From an uncultured Desulfobacterales bacterium (lineage in GTDB: Bacteria > Desulfobacterota > Desulfobacteria > Desulfobacterales > JAHEIW01): a stretch of 64,000 bases of DNA. A model generated the notes under the pieces. That model was given only the letters and a program-made list of their open reading frames with translations. It ran no database searches and had not been told where the DNA came from. The stretch spans positions 28,073-92,072 of the forward strand of contig CAMYLV010000009.1 of the NCBI GenBank assembly GCA_947259495.1, written 5' to 3'. Shown piece by piece: positions 1-9,960 of the stretch. Position 1 is the stretch's first letter. Every line of letters starts with the position of its first letter. The position numbers and the translations under genes were made by a program.

Positions 1-2
1 CC

Positions 3-1082
3 TATCAGCTGTCCAACACCATCCTTTTTTCACCGGCTGTTGAGCTGGATACCGTCGCCTATGAAGATGCGCAACGGGTCTTTGAGCGCCTGGTGACGAT
101 GATTCGAAAGAACAACACGATTCGCGAGGTCGTAAATGCACATATGATTTCCCAGGAAAACTGGCGTCGGTTTCGCTCCCCGGAAGACAACACCCGGGAA
201 ATGATGGAAATATTTTTAAAGCGCTTTAACGATGCCGAAGTCCCGCTAGCGGCCCAGGCCTGCAAGAACTGGTCGCTGGAGGAACAAGACGATGAATACC
301 GATTGATCATCGGCAATGAAAAAAATACCGAGCCGGTTCAAATCCTGGAAACCACCGTCGTCGAATGCAGGGAATTTTACCAGGCCGTAGCCGACCATGC
401 CGATTTGATTCCCACCGTGGCCGCAACGCTGGTAGACATTTTCTTTTACGGGTATCTGCCGGAAGACAAAGCCACAATCATTAATGACATTGTTGAAGAC
501 GATCCGGCCACTTTTAACGATATTTTTCAAAATATCCTTTTTTCAAAAGAATTTTTGCTGAATGTGGAACGACCGAAGCAATTCGAAGAAGTCTTCTTTA
601 GCCTGACCGATCGATTAGACTGGTACGCCAATAAAAGTTTTTTCAAGAACCTCAACCGGGTGACCGGCAGCTCAAATTTTCCCAGTCTCAACAATATGAA
701 ACAGGCCGCCATGACCTATAAACTGGGCAGGCTGGGGGGGGTGCCCCTGGATACCCTGAGTTTTGCCTTTTATCATAAAGCGGTCCGCGAAAAGCTTTTG
801 GTCGACCGCAAAGGCAACCCGGACAACGACAACGACGGCGGCTGGCAGGATTCGTTCATCAATGTAAGCCTGGTGCAGGACGAATTTATCGATTATTTAT
901 TTTTATCGGTTTTGTCGCGCAACGCCAGTGAGCAGGAATTGGATGAGCTCAATGCCATTATCGTTGATCGGGGTTTTAACCGTGATGACCGCAAAATGCA
1001 GCAAACCATGATCGTGCTGGATTATTTGTCCCGGCTATCGGAATTATACCATACCCGGCCGTTTGAAAAGGAGGTGCAATAA
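3..1082 (+). CDS. Unrecognised protein, C-terminal part (5' end outside window)
   Basis: The frame is open from the first bases of the window, so the gene begins upstream; about 359 residues are visible. I do not recognise a family. The visible part is mostly helical and acidic, with no membrane segment, and carries an Asp/Asn-rich stretch (NPDNDNDGG) about 110 residues from the C-terminus. Its stop codon overlaps by one base the ATG of the following Tat-exported DUF1501-like gene (TAATG), behind a strong GGAGG site, so the two are translationally coupled. DUF1501 genes are commonly paired with a second exported protein of the DUF1800 type; this gene holds that position, but I cannot show it belongs to that family. 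Confidence 0.7.
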   Translation, partial: YQLSNTILFSPAVELDTVAYEDAQRVFERLVTMIRKNNTIREVVNAHMISQENWRRFRSPEDNTREMMEIFLKRFNDAEVPLAAQACKNWSLEEQDDEYRLIIGNEKNTEPVQILETTVVECREFYQAVADHADLIPTVAATLVDIFFYGYLPEDKATIINDIVEDDPATFNDIFQNILFSKEFLLNVERPKQFEEVFFSLTDRLDWYANKSFFKNLNRVTGSSNFPSLNNMKQAAMTYKLGRLGGVPLDTLSFAFYHKAVREKLLVDRKGNPDNDNDGGWQDSFINVSLVQDEFIDYLFLSVLSRNASEQELDELNAIIVDRGFNRDDRKMQQTMIVLDYLSRLSELYHTRPFEKEVQ

Positions 1083-2461
1083 TGTTCACGAGAAGACAGT
1101 TTCTAAAAGCAGCCGGAATCGGGGGCCTTTCTTTGGCCTTGCCGCCGATGGTCTGGAAAAATGAAGTCCAGGCAGCCCTGCCGGATACGCTCAATTATGC
1201 CGCTCCGGCGATGATGCCGCAGATTATCCATATTTTTCTATACGGCGGGCCTTCAGAGCTGGCCGGTAATCTGACCAACATCGAAGAAATCGCTGCCAAT
1301 TCCCAAAATCCCTATCCGGCCAGCCTGGATCCAAATAACGCTAACAACGATATTACCGCGAATAATTTCTGGGGCAGCGCCGGCGGTAATATCATGGAAC
1401 AACTGTTGGCTAACGGTGAAATGTCTCTTTATCGCACCATCAACCGCATTAAAGATGACTCCAAAGCCCATGGCCGCTGTATTGCCCAGAACCTGTCGGG
1501 CAACCTGGACCTGTCCAACCCCGGCATCGCCACCACCCTGGCGGCTGTCCTGGAGAAGTTTAATCCTTTCGGCAAGGCCGTTGATGAGCTATTGCTGCCC
1601 TTCGTCACCTTTGAAGGTGATTCCCGGGTGTTTAGCCCGGGTGATCTAGATCTTCCCTCGGCCTTGCGGCCCCTGGCCCTGGATGCCAATTTCAACAACC
1701 CCTATGCGCGCTCTGGCAATAACTTTCTGAACGCCGCCAATGATCAAAAATTGGAGGATCTGGCCAAAACCGAGTCGAATCAATTCCCGCAGTTTGAAAA
1801 GGTCAACAATGCCTTCATCAAACGCGCCGAGCTGTCGAATTTTATTGAAAGCAGCTTTAACAGTGAAAAAATTATGGCGGATCTACCCGTAGATCCGGGC
1901 ACCGGACAAAAAATTCAGTATCCGAACACCAATTTCGCAAACCGGTTGCTGGCCGCCGTCAGCCTGGCGATCAAGAACCCGGAAAGCCTTTTCATCAGTA
2001 TGGGCAGCGGGGGTCTGGGCGGTTGGGACGATCATTCCGATTCTTTGACCCGCTATCCAAACCGCATACAGCTCCTGATGGAAGCCATGCAGGTCGCTTC
2101 CCGGCATCTGGCGTTGATGGAAGCCAACAACATCGTCATGCATGTGTTCGGCGATTTCGGCAGAAATGTTAATGTGAATGACTCCAAGGGGTGGGATCAT
2201 GGCAACAACCAGAACCTGTATACCTTCGGCGGTGCTGACATTACCGGCCGCGCCCTGGGAAAGCTGGTCGGAAAAACCCAGCACATCGGAACCGCTTTTC
2301 AAAACCGACAGTTTACCTCGCCGACCAACGATAGCTACCAGAGCGAACCGTTTGGGATTGCATCGACGATCTTCAAGTATTTCGGGGTGCAAAACCCGGA
2401 GGTGCTCACGGGTGAACCGGCCATTGACGAATCCAATAATGTACCCAATGAGCTGGTTTAG
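1082..2461 (+). CDS. Tat-exported DUF1501-like protein
   Basis: The N-terminus reads MFTRRQFLKAAGIGG, a twin-arginine signal (RRQFLK) followed by a hydrophobic stretch, so the protein is predicted to be exported folded. The body resembles the DUF1501 group of the alkaline phosphatase/sulfatase superfamily: an early HIFLYGGPSE segment, a central GGLGGWDDHSD segment and a late GDFGRNVNVNDSKGWDHG segment, where the family usually has FGR followed by DH. At 459 residues it has normal family length. The start is set by AAGGAGGTGCAATA just upstream and the one-base overlap with the preceding gene. Function in this family is not established; export and metal-dependent hydrolase-like folding are inferences. 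Confidence 0.75.
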   Translation: MFTRRQFLKAAGIGGLSLALPPMVWKNEVQAALPDTLNYAAPAMMPQIIHIFLYGGPSELAGNLTNIEEIAANSQNPYPASLDPNNANNDITANNFWGSAGGNIMEQLLANGEMSLYRTINRIKDDSKAHGRCIAQNLSGNLDLSNPGIATTLAAVLEKFNPFGKAVDELLLPFVTFEGDSRVFSPGDLDLPSALRPLALDANFNNPYARSGNNFLNAANDQKLEDLAKTESNQFPQFEKVNNAFIKRAELSNFIESSFNSEKIMADLPVDPGTGQKIQYPNTNFANRLLAAVSLAIKNPESLFISMGSGGLGGWDDHSDSLTRYPNRIQLLMEAMQVASRHLALMEANNIVMHVFGDFGRNVNVNDSKGWDHGNNQNLYTFGGADITGRALGKLVGKTQHIGTAFQNRQFTSPTNDSYQSEPFGIASTIFKYFGVQNPEVLTGEPAIDESNNVPNELV

Positions 2462-2557
2462 CCTGTACGCTGGTTGAGCGTCAATATCCCAATCCGCGTT
2501 ACGGCGATTGAAAAAAATTGATGCCCTGAAGCAACATCTGAAAATATCCACAAACGC

Positions 2558-2594
2558 GGCGGCGGTTGAATTTTTTCAATCGCCGCCTTTTCTT
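2558..2594 (+). terminator. Rho-independent terminator after the DUF1501-like gene
   Basis: A 13-bp stem (GGCGGCGGTTGAA at 2558-2570 with TTCAATCGCCGCC at 2575-2587, one G:T pair) closes a TTTT loop and is followed by a T-rich run. It lies about 100 bp past the stop at 2461 and ends the two-gene unit. Confidence 0.85.
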
Positions 2595-2756
2595 GTAAGG
2601 GTTTGACTTCCTTCAAGAAAAAAAGCTATAATGAAGATGGTCAATGCCTGGATCCGGCATGAAGATGAATAATCCCCATCAATGGCGCGCAGTTTGTGCG
2701 ACCAGAGGGATTGGTTTCGGACCGTAAAAACGCAGCGGAAAGAAAGGCTTTTTGTA

Positions 2757-3248
2757 ATGGACAAGACCCAGCGCGGAAAACTGATTCTAAAGACAGTGCC
2801 GGCCGGAGAAGTTGAAAAAAAAGTCGTTATGCTGCTCTTAAAATTTTCAAAAGGGGCCTCCGCTGATACGTTAACCGAAAAGATCAGAAATACACCTTAT
2901 GAGCTCAGTAATGATATTGAGGCGCAAAAGGCTGTCATGTTTATCGAAGCGTTTCAAAAATGCGGAGCGACGGCCGTGTTCATACCACATGTGACCGCTA
3001 AACCAACTGTTGAAAAATTCACCCCTGTCAAAAAGCAGCCGGATTTCTCCTTTGGCTCACCATCAACCGATAAAGCAGCGCCACCGCCCATCCGGGTAAA
3101 ACCTGAAAAGAACGGCGTCCGTCGGTTAACCATGACGTTGGTCATCATCTTACTCCTTTTGTCCTTCGGTTATCTGACCTGGCAGCTCTGGCCGATTCTG
3201 GGCGTTAAAATTCAGGAATTGGTAGCACACCTCAAGCAACTCTTCTAA
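2757..3248 (+). CDS. Small protein with L7/L12-C-terminus-like module and a C-terminal membrane anchor
   Basis: The 163-residue protein has three parts: an N-terminal alpha/beta module (about residues 8-80), a Pro/Lys-rich linker, and one hydrophobic helix near the C-terminus (about residues 122-142, LVIILLLLSFGYLTW). The N-terminal pattern, a hydrophobic strand, a helix with small residues, then a helix ending in CGATAVFIP, resembles the fold signature of the ribosomal L7/L12 C-terminal domain. It also matches the N-terminus of the DUF4870 protein at 33770-35059. I take ATG 2757 as start, because the frame continues upstream as non-typical sequence and the conserved module begins just after it. 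It stands alone between a terminator and a long non-coding stretch. Function unknown. Confidence 0.65.
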   Translation: MDKTQRGKLILKTVPAGEVEKKVVMLLLKFSKGASADTLTEKIRNTPYELSNDIEAQKAVMFIEAFQKCGATAVFIPHVTAKPTVEKFTPVKKQPDFSFGSPSTDKAAPPPIRVKPEKNGVRRLTMTLVIILLLLSFGYLTWQLWPILGVKIQELVAHLKQLF

Positions 3249-3808
3249 AACCTATCTTAAAAATGCATCTAACCCGCCTGCGGTGGACAGGCGCCCAAGG
3301 GCGTTGTTACAAACCGATTCAAAATACTCGAATACTATCGTGTATACTCCGTTTTTGAATCGGTTTGCGCCTTGCCCTTGAACGTTATCTACTATTTTTA
3401 AGACAGGTTTTGGTAATGCGTCTTAGGAAAAATATCAACATTCCCATTTTTTAAAATTTGAAACGCTCATTTTAGGTTATACTTAAAGTGAGCGATTGTC
3501 GAGGTTGCCGCAGCTACACGGAAGATGGCATTTCGCTGTAGTTAACTATGCGGGACGACATCTGACACAGTAGATGCGGTAAGATCGACAAGTCCGAAGG
3601 GTTTCAAATTAAAAATATTAAAATCGATTGAATTCCTTAATATTAAAAAGCGACCCCCATATTTTTAATTTGAAACGCTCATTTTAGGTAAAAGTTATGT
3701 AAAAGGTACCCGACCCATATTGACTGTCGAAGCCGGTGCTTATAAAATTTAATCATAAGTACAACGACTGACTTCAACCGATCACAGATACAGACAAGGA
3801 TAGATTCT
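3249..3808. other. 560-bp non-coding region with several repeats
   Basis: No convincing ORF on either strand. Three kinds of structure are visible. An inverted repeat pairs an ACAAACCGATTCAAAA arm near 3310 with a TTTTTGAATCGGTTTG arm near 3352. A 21-bp direct repeat (TTTGAAACGCTCATTTTAGG plus T) occurs at 3457-3477 and 3669-3689. An 18-bp perfect inverted repeat spans 3601-3676. The stretch 3480-3600 between the direct repeats could fold (for example GCTACA near 3511 with TGTAG near 3536). The last 100 bases hold the leader of the alpha-2-macroglobulin gene. Repeats this dense suggest a remnant mobile element or a structured RNA; the sequence does not decide between them. Confidence 0.6.
3601..3676. 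repeat. 18-bp perfect inverted repeat, hairpin-forming
   Basis: GTTTCAAATTAAAAATAT at 3601-3618 is exactly the reverse complement of 3659-3676. The 40-bp interior is AT-rich and contains a GATTGAATTCC segment. The right arm overlaps the second copy of the 21-bp direct repeat (3669-3689), so the arm and the direct repeat share the TTTGAAAC core. Confidence 0.8.
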
Positions 3809-6800
3809 ATGAAATTGAAAAATTCCATTTTTCTAATAACGGCGCTTTTACTGATAGCCGCACCTGCCGGAGCTGAAGATGCAGCCCACCTTCAAATTCG
3901 CAGACAGGCGCAAGAGGCCTACACCGACGGCAACTGGCAGGATGCCTTTGAGCTGTATCGCCAGCTGAGCCTGGCAACAAACGCTGATCCCAACATGGTC
4001 GGCCCGGATTTCACCCGGGCCTGGCAGTGCCTGCGCCAGCTTAACCGATTACAGGAGCTGGACGGGTTCCGCGAGGCGGTCATTGAACGGCATACCGCCA
4101 ACTGGCGGCTGCTGCTCGCTGCGGCCCGCAGTTACAGTCAAAACAACCATTGGGGCTATATGATCGCCGGAGAATTTCAGCGCGGCCACCACCGCGGTGG
4201 CGGAAAATATGTCAACGCCGTTGCCCGCGATCGGGTTCGCGCATTGCAGCTTCTACAGCAGGCCATGGCGCCGGCCGAATTGGATCTGAAAAAAGCTGAA
4301 GCGGCAGCGTTTTACATGGAATTTGCCCGTATCGTTCAGCAGTATCGCGGAACCGTCCAGGCCTGGCGCCTGCAGTATCTGACCGATCTCATCCGGCTTC
4401 CAGACTATGAGCCCGGATACGGCTATCACTATAACAGCCGCACCAGAGGCGCACCGGCAGATACTGAGGGTCAACCCGTATATCATCGACTGCCAAAAGG
4501 TTTTGAAACCGCCGGTTCAGACGGCGAGCGCTGGCGCTGGCTGCTGACCAGGGCCGTAGCGCTTAATCCGGCGCTGAAGACCAGTGTCGATTATACCTGG
4601 ACCGCCTTTCTGCATCAGCAATTTGGTGTCCAGACGCTGGCTGATTACGGCATCCTTTACGGCCGCGGGCGCCCTTTGGATAAAGAAGCGCAAAAAAAGG
4701 ATAAAAGCGGCGCCTATGCGGTGCACACCTTAACCGATGGTGAAACCATCGCCAAGCTGGCGGTGGGGGTGCGGCGCTTCGATATGCCTGCTGAATTTAA
4801 TTTCATTCTAAAGTTTAAAAAAATCCTTGAAAACAGCAACAACGGTTACACCGGAAATGCCGCCCGGGCGCTGGCTCAGATTTATGAAAACCGGCGGCAA
4901 TACGAAAGTGCCGTCCAGTACTGGCAACTCTATCAAAAATATGATCGCTCCGCCGCCCGGCAGCATATCGATCAGATCACTAAAAATTGGGGCGTATTTG
5001 AATCCGCCGGTACCCAGCCCGCCGGTGCAACGCCGCAAGTCGAGTATCGCTATCGCAACGGCCGCAGCGTGGCGTTTAGCGCCCACCGCATCCGGGTCAA
5101 GCGGCTGCTTGAAGACGTAAAAACCTATATCCGCTCTAAGCCCTGGCGGCTGGACTGGCAACGCATCAACCTCAACAACATTGGCTGGCGCATCGTAAAT
5201 GCAAATCAGACGAAGTATATCGGCCAGCGAGTGGCCAATTGGCAGCTGGATCTGGACCCCGACAAGGGTCACTGGGATCGGCGCGTAACCGTTCATTTTC
5301 CCAATTCGCTCAAAACAGCCGGTGCCTACCTGGTCACAGCGCAGATGCAAGACGGCAACATCGCCCGCATTATCATCTGGGTGGCCGACACGGTCATCGT
5401 TAAAAAGCCGCTTCAACAGCAGATGCTTTATTATGTGGCCGACGCCGTCAGCGGCAAAGTCCTGCCCAGCGTAAACCTCGAATTTTTCGGCTACCGCACC
5501 CGCTCCATTAAAGGAACCAATCGCTATCACATCATTCACCGGGACTTAAAAAAGGAAACCGACAAAAACGGCCTGGTGATTGTCAAACCGGCCCAAATGG
5601 CACAGAATATGTCCTGGCTGACGACCGCAACCACCCGGGCCGGCCGTCTGGCCTTTTTGGGTTTTTCCAATGTCTGGTATCCGAATTATTATGACAGCGA
5701 ATACAACCAGACCAAAACCCTGATCATGACCGACCGCCCGGTGTATCGACCGGCCCAGACGGTAAAATTTAAAGCCTGGGTGCGGCACGCCCGCTATGAT
5801 AAAGACGATGCGTCCGCTTTCGCCGGCCAGCGCTTTAACGTACGGATCCACAATCCTAAAAACGAGCAAATTTATTCTCAAAGCCTGACGGCCGATGCCT
5901 ATGGCGGTATCGCGGGCGAGTTTAAAATTCCGGCAGAGGCGGCATTGGGTGTATATCGCATCTCCCATGGACGCAGCAGTGTCTATGGTGGCCAGACCTT
6001 TCGGGTGGAAGAATACAAAAAACCTGAATTTGAGGTCAGCGTGGAGGCCCCCGCCGAGCCGGTCATGCTGGGCGAGAAGATCAACGCCACGATTAAAGCC
6101 GTCTATTACTTCGGTTCCCCGGTCACCGAAGCCCGCGTTAAATACAAGGTGTTGCGCAGTGAATACGATAGCCGTTGGTATCCACAGTTTTACTGGGACT
6201 GGTTTTATGGACCGGGTTACTGGTGGTATGCCTATGATTATCCCTGGTACCCGGGTTGGCGGGACTGGGGCTGCCGGCGACCGATCTGGACCTGGTGGCC
6301 ACACTGGCCACAGCAGCAGCCGGAAATCGTGGCCGACGGCGAAGTCGATATCGGCCCCGACGGCACCGTCAGCATCCCCATCGACACCGCGCTGGCCAAA
6401 CTGATCCACGGCGACAGCGACCACCGCTATACCATCAAAGCCGAGGTGCGGGATCAGTCCCGGCGAACGATTGTCGGCCAGGGCCAGGTGCTGGTGGCCC
6501 GCAAGCCCTTTAAGGTGTATGCCTGGCTGGATCGCGGCTATTATCGGGTCGGTGATACGATCCAGGCCAGTTTCAAAGCCCAGACCCTGAGCCAGGAGCC
6601 GGTTGGCGGCCGGGGCCGACTGAAACTGCTGCGGATTACCTATAAAAATAACCAACCCCAAGAAACCGAAGTGGCCAGCTGGGTCCTAAACGCCGACGAC
6701 CAGGGCAATGCCGCCTTGCAGATTCAGGCTTCGCGGTCCGGTCAATACCGGTTGTCTTACACGGTCACCGATGCCACAAACCATTCCATCGAAGGCGGCT

Positions 6801-9800
6801 ATGTTTTTACGGTACGCGGTAAGGGTGATGACGGTGCCGGCTACCGCTTTGCCAAGATCGAATTGATCGCCGATAAGGCCGAATATTCACCCGGGGACAC
6901 GGTAAGGCTGCAAATCAACACCGATCGCCAGGGCGCTACGGTAGTACTGTTTGTGCGCCCGGTCAACGGAATATATTTGCCGCCCAAAGTCATCACCCCC
7001 ACCGGTAAAAGCGCCCGGGAGGCGATTCGAATTTCAAAAAAAGACATGCCCAACTTCTTTGTGGAAGCGTTCACGGTTTATGACGGCAAGGTACATACGG
7101 AGGTCCGTGAAATTGTGGTACCGCCTGAAAAACGGGTGCTCAACGTGAACGTCACGCCTGCCAAAAAAGACTATCGCCCCGGACAAACGGCCAAACTCAA
7201 GGTTCAGCTAACCGATTATTACGGTGAGCCTTTTCAGGGCTCGGCCGTCATCAGCGTTTATGACCGCGCGGTAGAATATATTTCCGGTGGCTCCAATGTG
7301 CCGGAAATTCGTTCATTTTTCTGGAAATGGCGACGGCACCATCAATCCTACCAGGAGTCCAGTCTGGCCCGCTGGTTTGCCAATCTGCTTAAAAAAAATG
7401 AAACCCCCATGAAACCCATCGGGGTTTTTGGACATCTAATGCTGCCCGATACAGCCGGAAAAAGTCCCCTGGCCGAGCAGAAAAAGGCCCGCTCCCAAGT
7501 GGCCCCTGAAGCCGGGGCTGCCAGGGCCCCCGCGCCGGCCGAGGCCGGTGAGGCCGACGCCGCTTTTCGGCAAAAATCTGATGAAACCGGCCGCTTGGCC
7601 GACAAAGAATCATCGGCTGCCGAAAATCTTGTTCAGCCAACGGTGCGCACCCAATTTGCCGACACCGCCTTCTGGTCGGGCAACATCAGCACCGACGCGC
7701 AGGGCATGGCTGAAGTGGCATTTGACATGCCCGAAAACCTGACCGGCTGGCAGGTGAAAGTCTGGGCCATGGGGCACGGAACCAGAGTCGGCCAGGGAGA
7801 TGCTGATCTGGTTACCCGCAAGGATCTGATCGTGCGCCTCCAGGCCCCCCGATTTTTTGTGGAAACCGATGAGGTGGTTTTGTCGGCCAACGTCCATAAT
7901 TATCTAAAGCGCCGCAAATCCGCAAAAGTTGTGCTGGAGCTGGACGGTGGCTGTCTGGTTTTGGTTAACGGCCAAAAACAAACCCGGTCGGTATCCATTG
8001 ACGCCAGCGGTGAAAAGCGGGTGGACTGGCACGTTAAGGTCCTCAAAGAAGGCGAGGCCGTGGTGCGCATGAAGGCGCTGACCGATGAAGAATCAGATGC
8101 CATGCAGATGCGCTTTCCGGTTTACGTCCACGGCATGGTCAAGCAGGTGCCCAAAAGCGGTGTCATCCGCACCGAGCAGACCCGGGCCCAAATCCAATTT
8201 CAGGTGCCGGCGGCCCGGCGGGTGGCCCAATCGCACCTGGAGCTGCGCTATTCACCGACGCTGGCCGGTGCCATGGTGGATGCCCTACCATACCTGGTCA
8301 GCTATCCTTACGGCTGCACCGAACAGACCTTAAATCGTTTTTTGCCCACCGTGATCACCCAGCAAACTTTGAAGCGCATGGGTGTCAATTTAGCAGACAT
8401 TCAAAACAAACGCACCAACCTGAATGCTCAGGAAATCGGCGATGATCAACAGCGCGCCTTGCAATGGCGCCGCTATGATCACAACCCGGTATTTGACGAA
8501 GATGAAGTCGCATCCATGGTCACCGCCGGCGTTAAACGCCTGGTTGCCATGCAGCTTTCCGACGGCGGTTGGGGCTGGTTCAGCGGCTACGGTGAACATT
8601 CCTATCCCCATACCACCGCCCTGGTCATCCATGGGCTGCAAATCGCCCGGGAAAACGGGGTGACCGTCCCCGGCGGTGTGATCGCAAGGGGAGTGCAGTG
8701 GCTCAAAGAATATCAGGCCAAAGAAATTGAGCGCCTGAACCTCTGGGACCGCACCAAAAAGAAAGGCAAATCCCATGCCGACAATCTGGATGCCTTTGTC
8801 TACATGGTGCTAAGCGATGAAGCCCTGGAAAACAAACTAATGCGGAACTATCTGTACCGCGATCGCAATTCGCTGGCGGTCTATGCCAAGGCCATGTACG
8901 GCATGGCGCTGGTCAAGGTTGAAGACAATGATAAACTGGCCATGGTCGTAAAAAATATTGAACAGTTTCTGGTTGTCGACGACGAAAACCAGACCGCCTA
9001 CCTGAATCTTCCCAACAACCATTACTGGTGGTACTGGTATGGCTCCGAATACGAAGCTCACGCCTATTACCTGAAGCTGTTGTCGCGCACCGACCCGGCC
9101 GGCAAAAAAGCGTCCGGCCTGGTCAAATATCTGCTCAACAATCGCAAGCATGCCACCTACTGGAACAGCACCCGGGATACGGCCGTGATCGTGGAAGCCT
9201 TTGCCGATTATCTGGCGGCCAGCGGTGAGGCCGCACCGGATTTAACCCTGGACATCTTTTTTAATGACCGCAAAGTAAAAACCGTTCGGATTAATGCCCA
9301 AAACCTGTTTACCTTCGACAACAAGTGGGTCCTGGAAGGCAAACAAATTTCCAGCGGCACCCATACGCTGAAGCTTAAAAAATCCGGCCGGGGTTCCGTC
9401 TACTTTAATGCCTATCTGGATTATTTTTCCCTGGAAGACTTTATCACCAAAGAAGGTCTGGAGATCAAAGTCCAGCGCCGGGTTTTCCGGTTAACAGAAA
9501 TCGACAAGAAAATTAAAGCTGTCGGCTCGCGCGGGCAGGTGGTCGACCGCCGGGTTGAAAAATACGAGCGCCAACAGCTTGAAAATAGGGCGACCGTAAA
9601 AAGCGGCGAGCTGGTTGAAGTTGAGCTGATCATCGACAGCAAAAACGATTATGAATACCTGGTCTTTGAGGATCTGAAGGCCGCCGGCTTTGAGCCGGTT
9701 GAGGTGCGCAGCGGCTACACCGGAAATGAAATGGGGGCGTATGTGGAATTTCGCGATCAAAAGGTGGCTTTTTTCGTGCGCCGCCTGGCGCGCGGCAAAC

Positions 9801-9934
9801 ACAGTGTCAGCTATCGGCTGCGGGCTGAGATTCCGGGCAAATTCAGCGCTCTGCCCACCAGAGCCTATGCCATGTATGCACCAGAGCTAAAAGCCAATTC
9901 CGATGAGATTAAGCTGATTGTTCGTGATAATTAG
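3809..9934 (+). CDS. Giant bacterial alpha-2-macroglobulin with thioester
   Basis: This 2041-residue protein begins with a Sec signal (MKLKNSIFLITALLLIAAPAGAE). A helical, TPR-like N-terminal third (about residues 25-400) precedes several macroglobulin beta domains; the TDRPVYRP motif near residue 645 is the typical MG2 hallmark. A low-complexity Ala/Pro/Glu stretch (about residues 1215-1265) sits where the bait region is expected. It is followed by the A2M domain and the thioester motif GCTEQ at residues 1502-1506 (bases 8312-8326), then the helical thioester domain and a receptor-binding-like end. Family members trap proteases in the periplasm or at the envelope. No penicillin-binding protein 1C gene, a common partner, is adjacent. 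Residues 786-834 form a strikingly aromatic insert (23 of 49 residues W, Y or F). Confidence 0.93.
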   Translation: MKLKNSIFLITALLLIAAPAGAEDAAHLQIRRQAQEAYTDGNWQDAFELYRQLSLATNADPNMVGPDFTRAWQCLRQLNRLQELDGFREAVIERHTANWRLLLAAARSYSQNNHWGYMIAGEFQRGHHRGGGKYVNAVARDRVRALQLLQQAMAPAELDLKKAEAAAFYMEFARIVQQYRGTVQAWRLQYLTDLIRLPDYEPGYGYHYNSRTRGAPADTEGQPVYHRLPKGFETAGSDGERWRWLLTRAVALNPALKTSVDYTWTAFLHQQFGVQTLADYGILYGRGRPLDKEAQKKDKSGAYAVHTLTDGETIAKLAVGVRRFDMPAEFNFILKFKKILENSNNGYTGNAARALAQIYENRRQYESAVQYWQLYQKYDRSAARQHIDQITKNWGVFESAGTQPAGATPQVEYRYRNGRSVAFSAHRIRVKRLLEDVKTYIRSKPWRLDWQRINLNNIGWRIVNANQTKYIGQRVANWQLDLDPDKGHWDRRVTVHFPNSLKTAGAYLVTAQMQDGNIARIIIWVADTVIVKKPLQQQMLYYVADAVSGKVLPSVNLEFFGYRTRSIKGTNRYHIIHRDLKKETDKNGLVIVKPAQMAQNMSWLTTATTRAGRLAFLGFSNVWYPNYYDSEYNQTKTLIMTDRPVYRPAQTVKFKAWVRHARYDKDDASAFAGQRFNVRIHNPKNEQIYSQSLTADAYGGIAGEFKIPAEAALGVYRISHGRSSVYGGQTFRVEEYKKPEFEVSVEAPAEPVMLGEKINATIKAVYYFGSPVTEARVKYKVLRSEYDSRWYPQFYWDWFYGPGYWWYAYDYPWYPGWRDWGCRRPIWTWWPHWPQQQPEIVADGEVDIGPDGTVSIPIDTALAKLIHGDSDHRYTIKAEVRDQSRRTIVGQGQVLVARKPFKVYAWLDRGYYRVGDTIQASFKAQTLSQEPVGGRGRLKLLRITYKNNQPQETEVASWVLNADDQGNAALQIQASRSGQYRLSYTVTDATNHSIEGGYVFTVRGKGDDGAGYRFAKIELIADKAEYSPGDTVRLQINTDRQGATVVLFVRPVNGIYLPPKVITPTGKSAREAIRISKKDMPNFFVEAFTVYDGKVHTEVREIVVPPEKRVLNVNVTPAKKDYRPGQTAKLKVQLTDYYGEPFQGSAVISVYDRAVEYISGGSNVPEIRSFFWKWRRHHQSYQESSLARWFANLLKKNETPMKPIGVFGHLMLPDTAGKSPLAEQKKARSQVAPEAGAARAPAPAEAGEADAAFRQKSDETGRLADKESSAAENLVQPTVRTQFADTAFWSGNISTDAQGMAEVAFDMPENLTGWQVKVWAMGHGTRVGQGDADLVTRKDLIVRLQAPRFFVETDEVVLSANVHNYLKRRKSAKVVLELDGGCLVLVNGQKQTRSVSIDASGEKRVDWHVKVLKEGEAVVRMKALTDEESDAMQMRFPVYVHGMVKQVPKSGVIRTEQTRAQIQFQVPAARRVAQSHLELRYSPTLAGAMVDALPYLVSYPYGCTEQTLNRFLPTVITQQTLKRMGVNLADIQNKRTNLNAQEIGDDQQRALQWRRYDHNPVFDEDEVASMVTAGVKRLVAMQLSDGGWGWFSGYGEHSYPHTTALVIHGLQIARENGVTVPGGVIARGVQWLKEYQAKEIERLNLWDRTKKKGKSHADNLDAFVYMVLSDEALENKLMRNYLYRDRNSLAVYAKAMYGMALVKVEDNDKLAMVVKNIEQFLVVDDENQTAYLNLPNNHYWWYWYGSEYEAHAYYLKLLSRTDPAGKKASGLVKYLLNNRKHATYWNSTRDTAVIVEAFADYLAASGEAAPDLTLDIFFNDRKVKTVRINAQNLFTFDNKWVLEGKQISSGTHTLKLKKSGRGSVYFNAYLDYFSLEDFITKEGLEIKVQRRVFRLTEIDKKIKAVGSRGQVVDRRVEKYERQQLENRATVKSGELVEVELIIDSKNDYEYLVFEDLKAAGFEPVEVRSGYTGNEMGAYVEFRDQKVAFFVRRLARGKHSVSYRLRAEIPGKFSALPTRAYAMYAPELKANSDEIKLIVRDN

Positions 9935-9960
9935 TGCCCATCCGAAAATATAATGAACCT

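Noticed and set aside
1883..2551. 222-residue minus-strand ORF over the DUF1501-like gene
   Set aside because: The plus-strand gene has a Tat signal, coupling and a terminator; the antisense frame has none.
5546..6661. 371-residue minus-strand ORF across the alpha-2-macroglobulin gene
   Set aside because: It is antisense to clear, conserved macroglobulin sequence and its translation has no recognisable domain; an effect of codon usage on the complementary frame.
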